Positions 1-9,549 are shown, numbered from the stretch's first letter. The stretch is 64,000 nucleotides of DNA from Cellulomonas sp. JZ18 (GCF_009720485.1 NZ_CP045245.1:2666001-2730000), one strand, 5' to 3'. Program-made: numbers and translations. The notes: generated by a model not told the origin, from the letters alone.

Positions 1-1
1 G

Positions 2-901
2 TCGATCGACGAGGCGTTCCTCGACGTGGCGGGGCTGCACCGGCTCGACGCCACCGCGCCCGTCGACCTGGCGGCACGGGTGCGGGCGCGGGTGCGCGAC
101 GAGGTCGGCCTGCCGATCACCGTCGGCGTCGCCCGCACGCCGTTCCTCGCCAAGGTGGCGAGCCGCGTGGCCAAGCCCGACGGTCTGCTGCTGGTGCCGC
201 CGGACGGCGAGGACGCGTTCCTGCACCCCCTCCCGGTCGAGCTGCTGTGGGGTGTCGGCGAGGTGACCGCCGCACGCCTGCACGGGTACGGGCTGCGCAC
301 GGCCGGCGAGGTCGCGGCGCTGCCCGAGCACGTGCTCGTCGGCGTCCTCGGCCCCGCGGCCGGGCACCACCTGCACGCGGTCGTGCACGGGCGGACGCCC
401 GAGCGGGTCGTGACCGACCGGCGGCGCGCGTCCGTGGGGGCGCAGCGCGCGCTCGGACCGGGCCCGCACACGCCGGCGTTCGTCCGCTCGGCGCTGCTGG
501 GGCTCGTCGACCGGGTCGCGCGGCGCCTGCGCGGCGGGCACCGCACCGCCCGCACGGTCGTGCTGCGCCTGCGCTTCGCCGACTACACGCGCGCGACGCG
601 CTCGCACTCCCTGCGGCACGGCACGGACTCCGGCGAGCAGCTCGCCGCGGCGGCGACGGCCCTGCTCGACGACGCGGCGCCGCTGATCCGCGAGCGCGGC
701 CTGACGCTCGTCGGGGTCGCCCTGACGAACCTCGGCTCGGACGCGGCGGTGCAGGACGTGCTGCCGCTCGAGCACGCCGACCGGGCCCCGCTGGACGCCG
801 CCGCCGACGCGGTCCTGCGGCGGTTCGGGGGCGGCGCCGTGGTCCGGGCCAGCCTGCTGCGCACCGGCGACGGGTTCGCGGCGCCCCAGCTCGACGACTG
901 A
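2..901 (+). CDS. dinB: DNA polymerase IV (Y-family), 5' partial
   Basis: Translesion polymerase that copies past damaged template bases. About 299 C-terminal residues are present. The frame is already open at base 2 and begins with SIDEAFLDV, the palm-domain motif whose Asp-Glu pair binds catalytic metal. It is followed by the thumb helix-hairpin-helix region (LLWGVGEVTAARL, about residue 80) and a little-finger domain from about residue 165. The true start lies before the window. No QLxLF-type sliding-clamp motif is obvious at the C-terminus (it ends APQLDD). The neighbour on the other strand ends 25 bases away, so the two genes converge. Confidence 0.93.
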   Translation, partial: SIDEAFLDVAGLHRLDATAPVDLAARVRARVRDEVGLPITVGVARTPFLAKVASRVAKPDGLLLVPPDGEDAFLHPLPVELLWGVGEVTAARLHGYGLRTAGEVAALPEHVLVGVLGPAAGHHLHAVVHGRTPERVVTDRRRASVGAQRALGPGPHTPAFVRSALLGLVDRVARRLRGGHRTARTVVLRLRFADYTRATRSHSLRHGTDSGEQLAAAATALLDDAAPLIRERGLTLVGVALTNLGSDAAVQDVLPLEHADRAPLDAAADAVLRRFGGGAVVRASLLRTGDGFAAPQLDD

Positions 902-926
902 CCGGGCGGCCGGCAGACGTGGCGGG

Positions 927-1869
927 CTAGGCGCCCCCATGACCGTCGTGCTCCGCGCGCACCCGGCGCACCTCCTGCGCGAGCGCGTCCGCGTCCAGCG
1001 CCGGCCGCCCGCCCGGCCGCGCGGCCGTGCTCCCGGCGGCCACGGTCGCCCACCAGCCCGCCGTCGGGGCGTCGTGGCCGGCGAGGAGCGCGGCGGTGAG
1101 CCCGGCGACGAACGCGTCCCCGCCCCCGTGGGGTCCACCGGCTCGCCGCCGACCAGCGGCAGCACGACGTGGCCGCCGTCCCAGGCGACGACGTTCGCGC
1201 CGCCCGCCTCGAGCGCGACCACCCGCGGCCCGCGCGCGACCAGCTCGCGCGCGGCCCGCACGACGGCGCCCTCCCCTGCGGCGCGTCGCCGACGAGCAGC
1301 GCGGTCTCCGCGTCGTCGGCGCGCAGCACGTGCACGGACGCGAGCAGGCGCTCGCGCAGCGCGTCGTCCTCGGGCGCGCCGTCCGCCACGACGAGCGCGT
1401 CGCCGACCGCGTCGAGCGCCGCGGCGACCGCGTCCGCCGGCTGCTGCAGCTGCAGCAGGACGGCCCGCGCCGTCCCGAGCACGCCGGCGGCCGCGCGCAC
1501 GTCGTCCGGGCGCAGCAGGACGTCCTGCGGGACGTGCTCGAGCAGGCGCCGCTCGCCGCCGTCGGCGACCACGTCGAGCAGCAGCGCGGTCGAGGCCCCC
1601 CTCCTGCGCACCACGGCGGCGACGTCGACGCCGTCGGCACGGGCGCGGGCGAGGACCGCGTCCGCGGCCGCGTCGTCCCCGACGACACCGACGAGCGCGG
1701 TGCGCAGCCCGAGCTGCGCGCAGCCCACGGCCTGGTTGGCCCCCTTGCCCCCGAGCACCTCCAGCCGCTCGTGCACGGGCGCGGACCCGCCCGCCGCGGG
1801 CACCGCCTCGACCCGCACCACCAGGTCCCGCGCGACCTGACCGACCACCACGACGTCCACGCCCCGCAC
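927..1869 (-). CDS. rbsK: PfkB-family ribokinase, broken by two single-base deletions
   Basis: Probable ATP-dependent kinase of D-ribose or a similar sugar. The N-terminus (VVVVGQVARDLVV, then GGKGANQAVG) is the ribokinase substrate-binding part. The first frame is lost near base 1274, where a CCCC run should be CCCCC. The middle (VVRAARELVARG to VDPTGAG) lies in a second frame. The last part (GDAFVAGLTAALLAG to the stop) lies in a third frame after another missing base near 1119. With both bases restored, the product is 314 residues with an intact VDPTGAGDAF anion-hole/catalytic-base motif. The start at GTG 1869 is favoured; GTG 1860 is also possible. It diverges from the GH65 gene. Either sequencing error or a pseudogene; error is preferred because other genes here show the same defect. 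Confidence 0.82.
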
Positions 1870-1979
1870 CTCCGTCCCGCGCGCCCCGGACGGGGGCCTG
1901 CGCACCGACCACCCTGCTGGTGCCGCCCGCGGTCCGCCCGCGCAGCGCTCGTGCACCCGTCCCGGACGCGTGGTCCACT

Positions 1980-4298
1980 GTGCGCGTGCCGCTGACCGTC
2001 GAGCCCTGGACCCTGCGCGAGCCGACGCTGGACGTCGACGACCTGCCCCGCACGGCCGCGCTCCTCACCGTCGCGAACGGGCACCTCGGCGTGCGCGGCG
2101 TGCTCGAGGAGCAGCGGCCCGCCGTCGCCGGCGGCACGCTGCTGGCCCCCGTGTACGAGCGCCACCCGCACGACTACCCCGAGCCCGCGTACGGCTACCC
2201 GGACCACGACGAGCGCCTCGAGCCCGTCGTCGACGCGTGCGGGGTGGACCTCGAGGTCGACGGCGAGCCGCTCGACGTCCGCACGGGCTCCCTCGAGCAC
2301 CACGAGCGGCGCCTCCACCTGCGCACCGGTGTCCTGGAGCGGGAGGCGGTGTGGACCTCGCCCGGCGGCACCCCGGTCGAGGTGCGCACCCGACGCTGGG
2401 TGTCGCTCGTGCGGCGCGAGCTCGTCGTGACGGCGTACGAGGTGCGCGCCCCGCAGGGTGCGCGGGTGCGCGTGCGGGTCGTGCCCGGCTGCCCCGGTCC
2501 GGGGGGCGCCCCCGGCCGCGGGGCCGACGGCAGCGCCGGTCCCGGCCTGGTCAGCGAGGCCTGCGGGCACGACGCGGGCCGCACGTGGGTCGCGCAGCGC
2601 ACCGTGCTCGCCGGTGTGGGGGTCGTCCTGGCGACCGAGCACGACGTCACGGCCGGCGACGGGGTGGTGCACGGCTGGACGCAGGACGCGCACGGGTGGG
2701 TGCTGGACGCGGACCTGCCGCCGGGCGGCTGGGTGCGGCTCGCCGGCCGCGCGGCGTACGCGTGCGGGCGCCGGCCGGTCGAGGGGCTGCTCGCGGACGC
2801 GCGGACGGTCCTGGCGGACGCGGAACGCGCGGGCGAGGACCGGCTCGAGGCGGAGCACCGCGCGTTCCTCGACGACGTGTGGGAGCGGGCGGACGTCGTC
2901 GTCGAGGGCGACGACGAGCTGCAGCAGGCGGTCCGGCTCGCGGTGCTGCACACCGTGCAGGCCGCGGCCCGCGTCGAGGGCACCGGTCTGCGCGCCAAGG
3001 GCCTGACCGGGCTCGGGTACCACGGGCACACGTTCTGGGACGCGGAGGGCTTCGTGCTGCCGGTCCTCGACCACGTGCTGCCGCACGCGTCGGCGGCGCA
3101 CCTGCGGTGGCGGCACGCCACGCTCCCCCGCGCCGTCGAGCGCGCCCGCACGCTCGGGCTGCCGGGCGCCGCCTTCCCGTGGCGGACGATCTCGGGCGAG
3201 GAGTGCTCGGGGTACTGGCCGGCGAGCACCGCGGCCGTGCACGTCACCGCGGACGTCACGGACGCGCTCGTGCGGCACGTGGCCGCGACGGGCGACGACG
3301 CGCTCGAGCAGGAGGTCGGGGTGGACCTGCTCGTGCACGGGGCGCGCTTCTGGATGGGCCGGGGCCACCACGACGACGACGGCGCGTTCCACGTGCACGG
3401 GGTGACGGGACCGGACGAGTACACGGCCGTCGTCGACGACAACACGTACACCAACCTCGTGGTGGCGCGGTCGCTGGAGGCCGCGGTACGCGTCACGGCG
3501 CGCTGGCCGCACGAGGCGCGCCGGCTCGGCGTCGACGACGACGAGCGTGCGCGGTGGGCGGCGGCGGCGGCCGCCGTCGTCGTGCCGTACGCCGCGGACC
3601 TGGGCGTGACCGAGCAGTCCGCCGGGTTCACGCGGCGGCCGCGCTGGGACTTCGCGCGCGTGCCGGACGGGTGGACGCCGTTCGAGGACCGGGTGCACTA
3701 CACCGAGCTGTACCGGCACCAGCTCGTCAAGCAGGCGGACCTCGTGCTCGCGCTCGTCGTGGCGGGCGACCGGTTCACGGCTGACCAGAAGCGCCGCGAC
3801 TTCGCCTACTACGAGCCGCTGACGGTGCGCGACTCGTCGCTGTCGGCGAGCGTCCAGGCCGTCGTCGCCGCCGAGCTGGGCCACCTGACCCTCGCGCACC
3901 GGTACACGCGCGAGTGCGCGTTCATCGACCTGCACGACCTGCGCCACGAGACGCAGGAGGGCGTGCACGTGGCGTCGATGGCCGGGGCCTGGGACGCGCT
4001 CGTGCGCGGGTTCGGCGGGCTGCGGCTGGACCACGGGCACGTGCGGGTCGGCCCGCGCCTGCCGCCGGGCATCTCCCGGCTGCGGTTCCGCGTCCGGGTC
4101 GACGGGTCGCACGTGGAGGTCGACGCCCGGCGCGACGGGGTGACGTACCGGCTGCTGGCGGGTGAGCGGGTCGTGCTGCGCCACGAGGACGAGGAGCTCA
4201 CGCTGTCGCCCGACGCCCCGCAGGTCGAGCGCGAGCTCGTGCCCGTCGCCGAGCCGACGCCGCCCCGGCAGCCGCCGGGACGCGAGCCGCGCGGCTGA
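1980..4298 (+). CDS. Glycoside hydrolase family 65 protein (disaccharide phosphorylase type)
   Basis: GH65 enzymes are mostly inverting phosphorylases of maltose, trehalose, kojibiose or nigerose that release beta-glucose 1-phosphate; a few are hydrolases. The 772 residues fit the family: an N-terminal beta-sandwich (about 1-260), a helical linker and an (alpha/alpha)6 barrel (about 300-690). The general acid is Glu480 in TGPDEYT. Other family landmarks are GYHGHTFWDAE and FPWRTISGEE, and QLVKQADLV near the phosphate-binding side. The substrate cannot be told from sequence. GTG 1980 is used; GTG 1986 is equally possible. A ribokinase-family gene diverges from it, so sugar use is the shared theme. 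Confidence 0.9.
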   Translation: MRVPLTVEPWTLREPTLDVDDLPRTAALLTVANGHLGVRGVLEEQRPAVAGGTLLAPVYERHPHDYPEPAYGYPDHDERLEPVVDACGVDLEVDGEPLDVRTGSLEHHERRLHLRTGVLEREAVWTSPGGTPVEVRTRRWVSLVRRELVVTAYEVRAPQGARVRVRVVPGCPGPGGAPGRGADGSAGPGLVSEACGHDAGRTWVAQRTVLAGVGVVLATEHDVTAGDGVVHGWTQDAHGWVLDADLPPGGWVRLAGRAAYACGRRPVEGLLADARTVLADAERAGEDRLEAEHRAFLDDVWERADVVVEGDDELQQAVRLAVLHTVQAAARVEGTGLRAKGLTGLGYHGHTFWDAEGFVLPVLDHVLPHASAAHLRWRHATLPRAVERARTLGLPGAAFPWRTISGEECSGYWPASTAAVHVTADVTDALVRHVAATGDDALEQEVGVDLLVHGARFWMGRGHHDDDGAFHVHGVTGPDEYTAVVDDNTYTNLVVARSLEAAVRVTARWPHEARRLGVDDDERARWAAAAAAVVVPYAADLGVTEQSAGFTRRPRWDFARVPDGWTPFEDRVHYTELYRHQLVKQADLVLALVVAGDRFTADQKRRDFAYYEPLTVRDSSLSASVQAVVAAELGHLTLAHRYTRECAFIDLHDLRHETQEGVHVASMAGAWDALVRGFGGLRLDHGHVRVGPRLPPGISRLRFRVRVDGSHVEVDARRDGVTYRLLAGERVVLRHEDEELTLSPDAPQVERELVPVAEPTPPRQPPGREPRG

Positions 4299-4318
4299 CG
4301 GGACGCGAGCCGCGCGGC
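4277..4318. repeat. 19-bp direct repeat at the end of the GH65 gene
   Basis: A 19-base block (gggacgcgagccgcgcggc) occurs at 4277-4295 and again, perfectly, at 4300-4318. The first copy lies at the 3' end of the GH65 reading frame and the second in the short gap before the convergent histidine kinase ends at 4331. It may be a local duplication; no function is evident. Confidence 0.7.
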
Positions 4319-4330
4319 GGACGGGGACCG

Positions 4331-6151
4331 TCAGCGCTCGCCGGGCGGGACGGCGGGCAGCGTGACGAGGAACGTCGTGCCCTCGCCCACGGTGCTGCGG
4401 ATCTCCATGCCGCCGCCGTGCGCGTCGACGACCGCCTTGGTGATCGACAGCCCGAGCCCGACGCCGGGGATCGCGCGGCGCGTCGCGTTCGTCGCCCGGA
4501 AGAACCGCCCCGTGAGCTGCGCGAGCTCGTCGGCGGGGATGCCGATCCCGGTGTCGGACACGGCCAGGCGCGCGCCGCCGTCCGGCAGCGGCGTCAGCGC
4601 CACGCGCACGGTCCCGCCGGCGGGCGTGAACTTCAGCGCGTTCGAGACGAGGTTGTCGACGACCTGGCCGAGGCGCACCGGGTCCGCCTCGAGCCGCGCC
4701 TCCTCGAGCTCCGCGACGAGGGTCACCTGCGCCTGCTCGGCCGTCGGGGCGGCGGACGCCACGGACGCGCGCGCGACGGCGGCGAGGTCGGTGGGCTGCG
4801 GGCTGATGGCGAACGTCCCGGCGTCCACCTGCGCGGACAGCAGCAGGTCGCTGACCAGCCGCAGCTGGCGCCGGGCGTTGCGCTCGACGATCGTCAGGTA
4901 CTCCCGCTGCTCGTCGCTGAGCGGCTCGGTGCCGTCCATGAGCAGCTCGAGGTAGCCGAGGACCGACGTGAGCGGCGTGCGCAGCTCGTGGCTGACGAGC
5001 CCGATGAACTGGTCCTTGAGGCGGGCCGCCTCCCGCTCCGCGGTGACGTCCGTGGCGACGACGACGTAGCCGCCGACCGCGCCGTCGGGCTCCAGCCGCC
5101 GCGTCACCGCCAGCCGGACCACCACGTGCGTGCCGTCCGCGCGCACGTAGGTCCAGTCCCGCACGTCGGCGCTGCCCGACCGGACGGGCGCGACGAGCGC
5201 GTCCACGAGGTCCCGCTGCTCGGCGAGCGCCTCGCCGTCCGGCCGGGGCGCCGCGCGGTGGGGGCCCCGTCGCTCGTCGATCTCGCTGCGCAGGTGGAAG
5301 TCGGTCAGGTGCCGGCGCCCGACGACCTCGCCCTGCGCGTACCCGAGCAGACGCTCGGCCCCGGGGTTGAAGACCTCGACGAGCCCTTCGCGGTCGGTGG
5401 CGATGATGGCCTGCTCGGTGGCGGAGTCGATCACGGAGATGAGCTGCTCGCGGGCGGCGCGCTGCGCGCTCGCGACGTGCTGCAGCTCGACCGCCGCCTG
5501 CCGCGTGCGCTCCAGCAGACCCGCCTGCCGCACCTGCAGCGCCTGCAGGCGGCGGTTGTGCGCGCGCAGGCGCTGCGTCATCTCGTGCACGAAGACGCTG
5601 ATCGCGAGCGCGCTGGCCGCCACGAGCAGGCTGCGCAGCACGACGACGTCCTGCTCGACGTCGGGGTCCACCAGGGTGGACGTCAGGACGGTCGCCGCCG
5701 TCCCCAGGGTCGCGACGACGATGCGGGCGCGCCCGGGCCGCGCACTGAGCGTGATGACCGGCAGGTACACCAGCGCGGCGTACGGTGACGCGAGCCCGCC
5801 GGTGCCCATGCGCAGGGCCGCGACCGCGGCGATCTGCAGCAGCGGCAGCACGTCCTCGGCGCCGCCCGGCAGGCGCCGCCACGGCACGGCGAGCGCGAGC
5901 ACGAGCGAGAGCACGGTGAGCCCGGCGGCGACGACCACGGGCGCGGTGTCCGTGACGCGTACGCCCGGCAGCCCGAACGTCGCCGACGCGACCGCGAACA
6001 GGACCGCGAACGGCAGCTGGCGCTCGAGGACCGAGCCCTCCGGCCCGAGGCGCCGGATGAGGTCGCTCAGCGGGTGGGTGGGCGCGTCGTCGTCCCGGGC
6101 CTCCGGCGGTGCGGTGGCCGGGACCGCGGGCAGCGGTGCGGCCGGGCTCAC
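4331..6151 (-). CDS. Membrane-bound PAS-domain sensor histidine kinase
   Basis: A sensor kinase of 606 residues. Five or six hydrophobic segments (about 48-190) form the membrane part. A PAS domain follows (about 234-370, with AIIATDREGLVEVFNPGAE). Then come HisKA with the phospho-acceptor His388 in SHELRTPL and a complete HATPase domain (N-box NLVSNALKF, G1 DTGIGIP, G2 GVGLGLS). It is the last gene of a six-gene operon. Its GTG start overlaps the stop of the 63-residue membrane protein by 4 bases (GTGA). The receiver domain fused to the deacetylase at the head of the operon is the obvious candidate partner, which is inference. The signal it senses is unknown. Confidence 0.92.
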   Translation of the reverse strand: MSPAAPLPAVPATAPPEARDDDAPTHPLSDLIRRLGPEGSVLERQLPFAVLFAVASATFGLPGVRVTDTAPVVVAAGLTVLSLVLALAVPWRRLPGGAEDVLPLLQIAAVAALRMGTGGLASPYAALVYLPVITLSARPGRARIVVATLGTAATVLTSTLVDPDVEQDVVVLRSLLVAASALAISVFVHEMTQRLRAHNRRLQALQVRQAGLLERTRQAAVELQHVASAQRAAREQLISVIDSATEQAIIATDREGLVEVFNPGAERLLGYAQGEVVGRRHLTDFHLRSEIDERRGPHRAAPRPDGEALAEQRDLVDALVAPVRSGSADVRDWTYVRADGTHVVVRLAVTRRLEPDGAVGGYVVVATDVTAEREAARLKDQFIGLVSHELRTPLTSVLGYLELLMDGTEPLSDEQREYLTIVERNARRQLRLVSDLLLSAQVDAGTFAISPQPTDLAAVARASVASAAPTAEQAQVTLVAELEEARLEADPVRLGQVVDNLVSNALKFTPAGGTVRVALTPLPDGGARLAVSDTGIGIPADELAQLTGRFFRATNATRRAIPGVGLGLSITKAVVDAHGGGMEIRSTVGEGTTFLVTLPAVPPGER

Positions 6152-6339
6152 CGCGTCACGGCCTGCAGCACGACGGCGAGCGCCGTCGCCGCGGCGGCGA
6201 CCGCCGAGGCGACGACCGTCCACCGCTCACCGCGCCGGTTCGCCGCGATCTCGTCCTCGAGCGCGTCCGGCGTGAGCGTGGCCCAGTGCTGCGTGCGCGG
6301 CACCTGCCCGTGCGCCGCGGTCGGCGTGGGTGCGCTCAT
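6148..6339 (-). CDS. 63-residue single-pass membrane protein in the glycan operon
   Basis: Not recognised. It has a soluble N-terminal half (with TLTPDALEDEIAANRRGERW) and one C-terminal hydrophobic helix (about 43-61, ASAVAAAATALAVVLQAV). Its ATG overlaps the glycosyltransferase stop (ATGA), and its own stop overlaps the kinase start (GTGA). It is therefore translated as part of the operon and is not a chance frame. Small membrane partners of this kind often accompany processive GT2 synthases (PgaD beside PgaC is the known example), which makes an accessory role for the glycosyltransferase a reasonable guess. Confidence 0.75.
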   Translation of the reverse strand: MSAPTPTAAHGQVPRTQHWATLTPDALEDEIAANRRGERWTVVASAVAAAATALAVVLQAVTR

Positions 6340-7823
6340 GCCGCCACCTTCCCCGTCTTCTCGGTCTTGTCCCACACCATCGCCGCGCCGCGCCGCTCCT
6401 GCGCGTACGCGTCGAGGGTGATGGCGCACAGCAGGGGGCCGTACCCGACCGCGTAGAGCAGCGGCCGGGACAACCAGCCGACCCACCGGCGCCCCTCGAG
6501 GGCGCGGACCACGCGGGCCATGAGCATCGACAGCGCCGGCCAGGAGTAGAGCAGCAGGAGCAGGGCCTCGCGGCCCGCGTCGCTCAGCTCGAGCCCGAAC
6601 CAGCCGGGGACGACCACGGGCCAGAACTCGGGGAAGCCCGCCGCGACGACGAGGGCGAGCGCGCCGAGCCCCGGGAACGTGAGCGCCTCGAACCAGGACC
6701 GGCGTGCGGTGTCGAGGTCGACGAGCAGGGCGGTCACGGTGACGTACACGTACGCGGCGACGCCGACCCACCACAGCGTGCCGAACAGCCGCGTCGCCGT
6801 CTCGGGCGAGACCAGGTGCAGCCCGACCAGCCCGACGGACGCCAGGACCAGCGTGAACGGCAGCGCGTAGGTGGAGAACCAGATGAGGCCGAACCCGAAC
6901 GACCCGAGGCGGTGGGTGCGCGACGGCCGGAACCACAGGTGCCGGAAGCGGCGGGTGATCTGCGCGTTCCCGCGTGCCCAGCGCGCCCGCTGCTTCCACA
7001 GCGCCCGCACCGAGTCCGGCTCCTCCGCCAGCACGACGGCCGACCCGTCGAACACGACCTGCCGCCCCTCGAGCTGGGTGAGGAACGTCGTGACGGTGTC
7101 CTCGGCGAGGGTCGTGGTGTCGATGCGCCCGCCCAGCGCCACGAGGTTCTCCCGCGTGTGCAGCTGCGCGCCGCCGGCGAGGCAGGCGAGCGCGCCGAGG
7201 ACGTTCTGCGCCCGGCGCGCGCACGCCTGCGCGGTCACGTACTCGTAGCCGATGAACCGGGCGACCGCGCCCGGGCGCTCGCTGCCCTCACGGATGTAGG
7301 CCGTGACCGCACCGATGCGCGGGTCGGCCAGGTGCCGCGTCATCCGGCGCAGGGAGTCGGGCCGGAAGATGACGTCGGCGTCCGTGACGAGCAGCGCCTG
7401 CATCCAGTCGTCCGCCAGGACGCGCTCGATGCCGTGGTTCAGCGTGTGCGCCTTGCCCTGCCCGCCCTGCTCGCGGCGCAGGTGCACGACCCGCCCCGGG
7501 TAGCGCTCCGCGAGCGCGCGGACGACCTCGGGCGTGTCGTCCGTGCTCGCGTCGTCGACGACGTGGACGCGCAGGCGCTCGGGCGGGTACTGCAGCCGCA
7601 TCAGCCGCCCCACCGACGCGGTGAGCACCGCGCCCTCGTTCCAGGCCGGGATGAGCACGGCGACGTTCGGCAGGTACGGCGCCGCCCGCGAGAGGTGGTT
7701 GCGCCACGCGTGCACGGGCAGCAGCACGTACTGGTACAGGCCGCCGAGCGCGGGCAGGACCCCGATCGCGACGCAGACGACGAGCAGGGCGACGAGCACG
7801 TCGCGCAGCAGGTCCGCGGTCAT
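6336..7823 (-). CDS. Processive GT2 family glycosyltransferase, membrane synthase type
   Basis: 495 residues resembling the NodC/PgaC/hyaluronan-synthase group, which polymerise and extrude beta-linked sugar chains from UDP-sugars. One N-terminal membrane helix (about 8-28) precedes the GT-A domain. All acceptor and donor motifs are visible: VLIPAWNEG, Asp90/91 in VVDDAST, DAD at 148-150, TLAED at 238-242 and QRARW at 278-282 (the QxxRW motif of processive enzymes). Four to six C-terminal membrane segments follow. The ATG overlaps the PHP gene stop (ATGA). The actual sugar is not readable. The nearby PIG-L deacetylase domain suggests an N-acetylated sugar, by inference. Confidence 0.9.
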   Translation of the reverse strand: MTADLLRDVLVALLVVCVAIGVLPALGGLYQYVLLPVHAWRNHLSRAAPYLPNVAVLIPAWNEGAVLTASVGRLMRLQYPPERLRVHVVDDASTDDTPEVVRALAERYPGRVVHLRREQGGQGKAHTLNHGIERVLADDWMQALLVTDADVIFRPDSLRRMTRHLADPRIGAVTAYIREGSERPGAVARFIGYEYVTAQACARRAQNVLGALACLAGGAQLHTRENLVALGGRIDTTTLAEDTVTTFLTQLEGRQVVFDGSAVVLAEEPDSVRALWKQRARWARGNAQITRRFRHLWFRPSRTHRLGSFGFGLIWFSTYALPFTLVLASVGLVGLHLVSPETATRLFGTLWWVGVAAYVYVTVTALLVDLDTARRSWFEALTFPGLGALALVVAAGFPEFWPVVVPGWFGLELSDAGREALLLLLYSWPALSMLMARVVRALEGRRWVGWLSRPLLYAVGYGPLLCAITLDAYAQERRGAAMVWDKTEKTGKVAA

Positions 7824-8584
7824 GCCGTCCTCCCGCCGGTGCCCGCCGCCGCGAGCCGTCGGTACCGGCCCACGTCGTCGGCGACGTGGGCGTCCGTGGA
7901 CGCGACGAGCAGCACGCCGGCCTGCGCCCACCGCGCGCGCACGCGCGGGCCCGGGCAGTCCCACTTCTCGTTGACCTCGGCGGGCGTGCCGGAGGCGACG
8001 AGCACCGCGGCGAGCGCGTCCAGCAGGTCGTCCGGCACGTCGTCCTCCGTGAGCCCGACCTTGGGCAGCACCGAGAACGGGTGCGCGAGCTGGGCGCGGC
8101 CGGTGCGCTCGACGGCGCGCGCGGTCGCCGTCACGAGCATCTCCACGACGTCCGCCGGCCGCACCGCCCCGGCGTCGAGCCGCTCGCGCACCGTGCGCGG
8201 GCTCCACGGGCCGTCCGGCCCGGGCAGCTGGTGGTCCGCGAGCAGCACCCGGTCCGGGCCGTCCGGCGTGCCGAGCGCCGCGAGCACGTCGGCGGGGGCG
8301 TCGACACGGCCGCCGGTGTCGAGGACCTTCGCCTCGACGCCCGTCAGCACCTCGAGCCCGTCGACCGGCGGCAGCGCGCGCACGGCCGCGAGCATCGCGG
8401 GGACGTGCGTCGACGTCGTGCGCACGTGGTCGACCATGCGGACCCGCCGCAGCCCGGCGCGCGCGGCGGCCGCCAGGTTCTGCGCGGGCGTCGAGACGGC
8501 GTCGTCGGAGAAGGTGGAGTGCACGTGGTGGTCCTCGTCCAGGCGCGGGGCGCCGGGCGCGAGGTCGCGGCCGTCGGTGCTCAT
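7820..8584 (-). CDS. PHP-domain metal-dependent phosphoesterase
   Basis: 254 residues of the PHP (polymerase and histidinol phosphatase) superfamily. Metal-binding motifs are in order: DHHVHSTFS near the N-terminus (HxH), MVDHV, GVEAKV, AQLAHPFS and STDAHV near the C-terminus. PHP proteins hydrolyse phosphate esters. Relatives include histidinol phosphatase, nucleases and the CpsB-type protein-tyrosine phosphatases that control capsule synthesis. Placement between an ATP-grasp enzyme and a processive glycosyltransferase, with ATGA overlaps at both ends, suggests a step or control point in the same pathway. Substrate unknown. Confidence 0.88.
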   Translation of the reverse strand: MSTDGRDLAPGAPRLDEDHHVHSTFSDDAVSTPAQNLAAAARAGLRRVRMVDHVRTTSTHVPAMLAAVRALPPVDGLEVLTGVEAKVLDTGGRVDAPADVLAALGTPDGPDRVLLADHQLPGPDGPWSPRTVRERLDAGAVRPADVVEMLVTATARAVERTGRAQLAHPFSVLPKVGLTEDDVPDDLLDALAAVLVASGTPAEVNEKWDCPGPRVRARWAQAGVLLVASTDAHVADDVGRYRRLAAAGTGGRTA

Positions 8585-9549
8585 CGCGGTGCCAGGACGT
8601 CCTCGACGGGCAGGAACACGTCCTCGAGGTAGCGCACGTTCGCCACGGCGCGGTGCTCGACGTGGTCCGGGACGTCGCGGCCGAGCACCGCGTCCAGCAC
8701 GAGCGACGGCATGTCGACGCCCGACGCGACCGTCAGCGGCATCGACCCGGGGAACCGCGGGTTGACCTCCAGCAGCGCCGGCCGGCCCTCGGCGTCCCGC
8801 TTCAGCTGCACGTTCGCGACCGACGTCAGGCCGACCGCGCGCGCGACGGCGGTGGCCGTGGCGACCAGCTCCTCGTCGTGCAGCGTGAGGCCCGCGACGG
8901 CGATGCCCGAGTCCACGCGCTTGCGCGCCCGCGGCACCGCTGCCACCACGTGCCCGTCCGGCCGCGCGAGCACGTCCACGGAGTACTCGTCGCCCGGCAG
9001 CAGGTCCTGCACCAGCAGGTCCTCCTCGGCGTGCACGGCGTCGAGCTCGGCGGCCGAGGTCACGGTGCGCACCCCGCGCGATCCCGCCCCGCGACGCGGC
9101 TTGACGATGACGGGGAACGACCAGCCGTCGAGCGCCTGCGGCGTGCCGACCAGCTCGGTGCGCGGCACCCGGACCGTGCGCGCGCACGCGCGCGCCAGGG
9201 CGAGCTTGTCCAGGCACGTCTCGATCGTCGCCAGGGACGGCGAGGCGAGCAGCGTCCCCGCGGCGGCGAGCTCGTCGCGGACCGCCGCGAGGTGCGGCAG
9301 CTCCACGTCGACCGTGGGGTACACGACGTCGACGCGGTCCTCGCGGCACGTCGCCCGCACGACGTCGACGAAGTCGTCGGCGCTCCCCGCCGGCACCAGG
9401 CGGCGGCGCTCGGCGGGCACGAGGTACAGCGCGCTCGCCCACGGGTCCATGTCCGCCGCGAGGACCTCGACGTCGCCGCGGCGCTGCAGGGAGCGGATCA
9501 CCGCGACACCCGCGGCCCCGCCCGCACCCGTGACCAGGACCCGCGTCAT
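8581..9549 (-). CDS. ATP-grasp family carboxylate-amine ligase, CarB-like
   Basis: 322 residues. The N-terminal pre-ATP-grasp domain (VLVTGAGGAAGVAVIRSLQ) is Rossmann-like. The ATP-grasp core follows (FPVIVKPRRGAGSRGV, then EEDLLVQDLLPGDEYSVDV and LLEVNPRFPGSMPLT with the metal ligands Glu and Asn). The closest recognisable architecture is that of carbamoyl-phosphate-synthase-like ATP-grasp proteins. The family forms amide or peptide-type bonds by way of an acyl phosphate. In this operon it could acylate an amine exposed by the PIG-L deacetylase domain; that is a hypothesis. The ATG overlaps the fusion-gene stop and the stop overlaps the PHP start, both ATGA. Confidence 0.87.
   Translation of the reverse strand: MTRVLVTGAGGAAGVAVIRSLQRRGDVEVLAADMDPWASALYLVPAERRRLVPAGSADDFVDVVRATCREDRVDVVYPTVDVELPHLAAVRDELAAAGTLLASPSLATIETCLDKLALARACARTVRVPRTELVGTPQALDGWSFPVIVKPRRGAGSRGVRTVTSAAELDAVHAEEDLLVQDLLPGDEYSVDVLARPDGHVVAAVPRARKRVDSGIAVAGLTLHDEELVATATAVARAVGLTSVANVQLKRDAEGRPALLEVNPRFPGSMPLTVASGVDMPSLVLDAVLGRDVPDHVEHRAVANVRYLEDVFLPVEDVLAPR

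Noticed and set aside
927..5882. Very long open frames antisense to GH65 and the kinase, and similar ones at 24165-27914 and 55923-59171
   Set aside because: High GC removes stop codons from several frames. The translations are Arg/Ala/Pro-rich without domains and conflict with clear genes on the other strand or frame.
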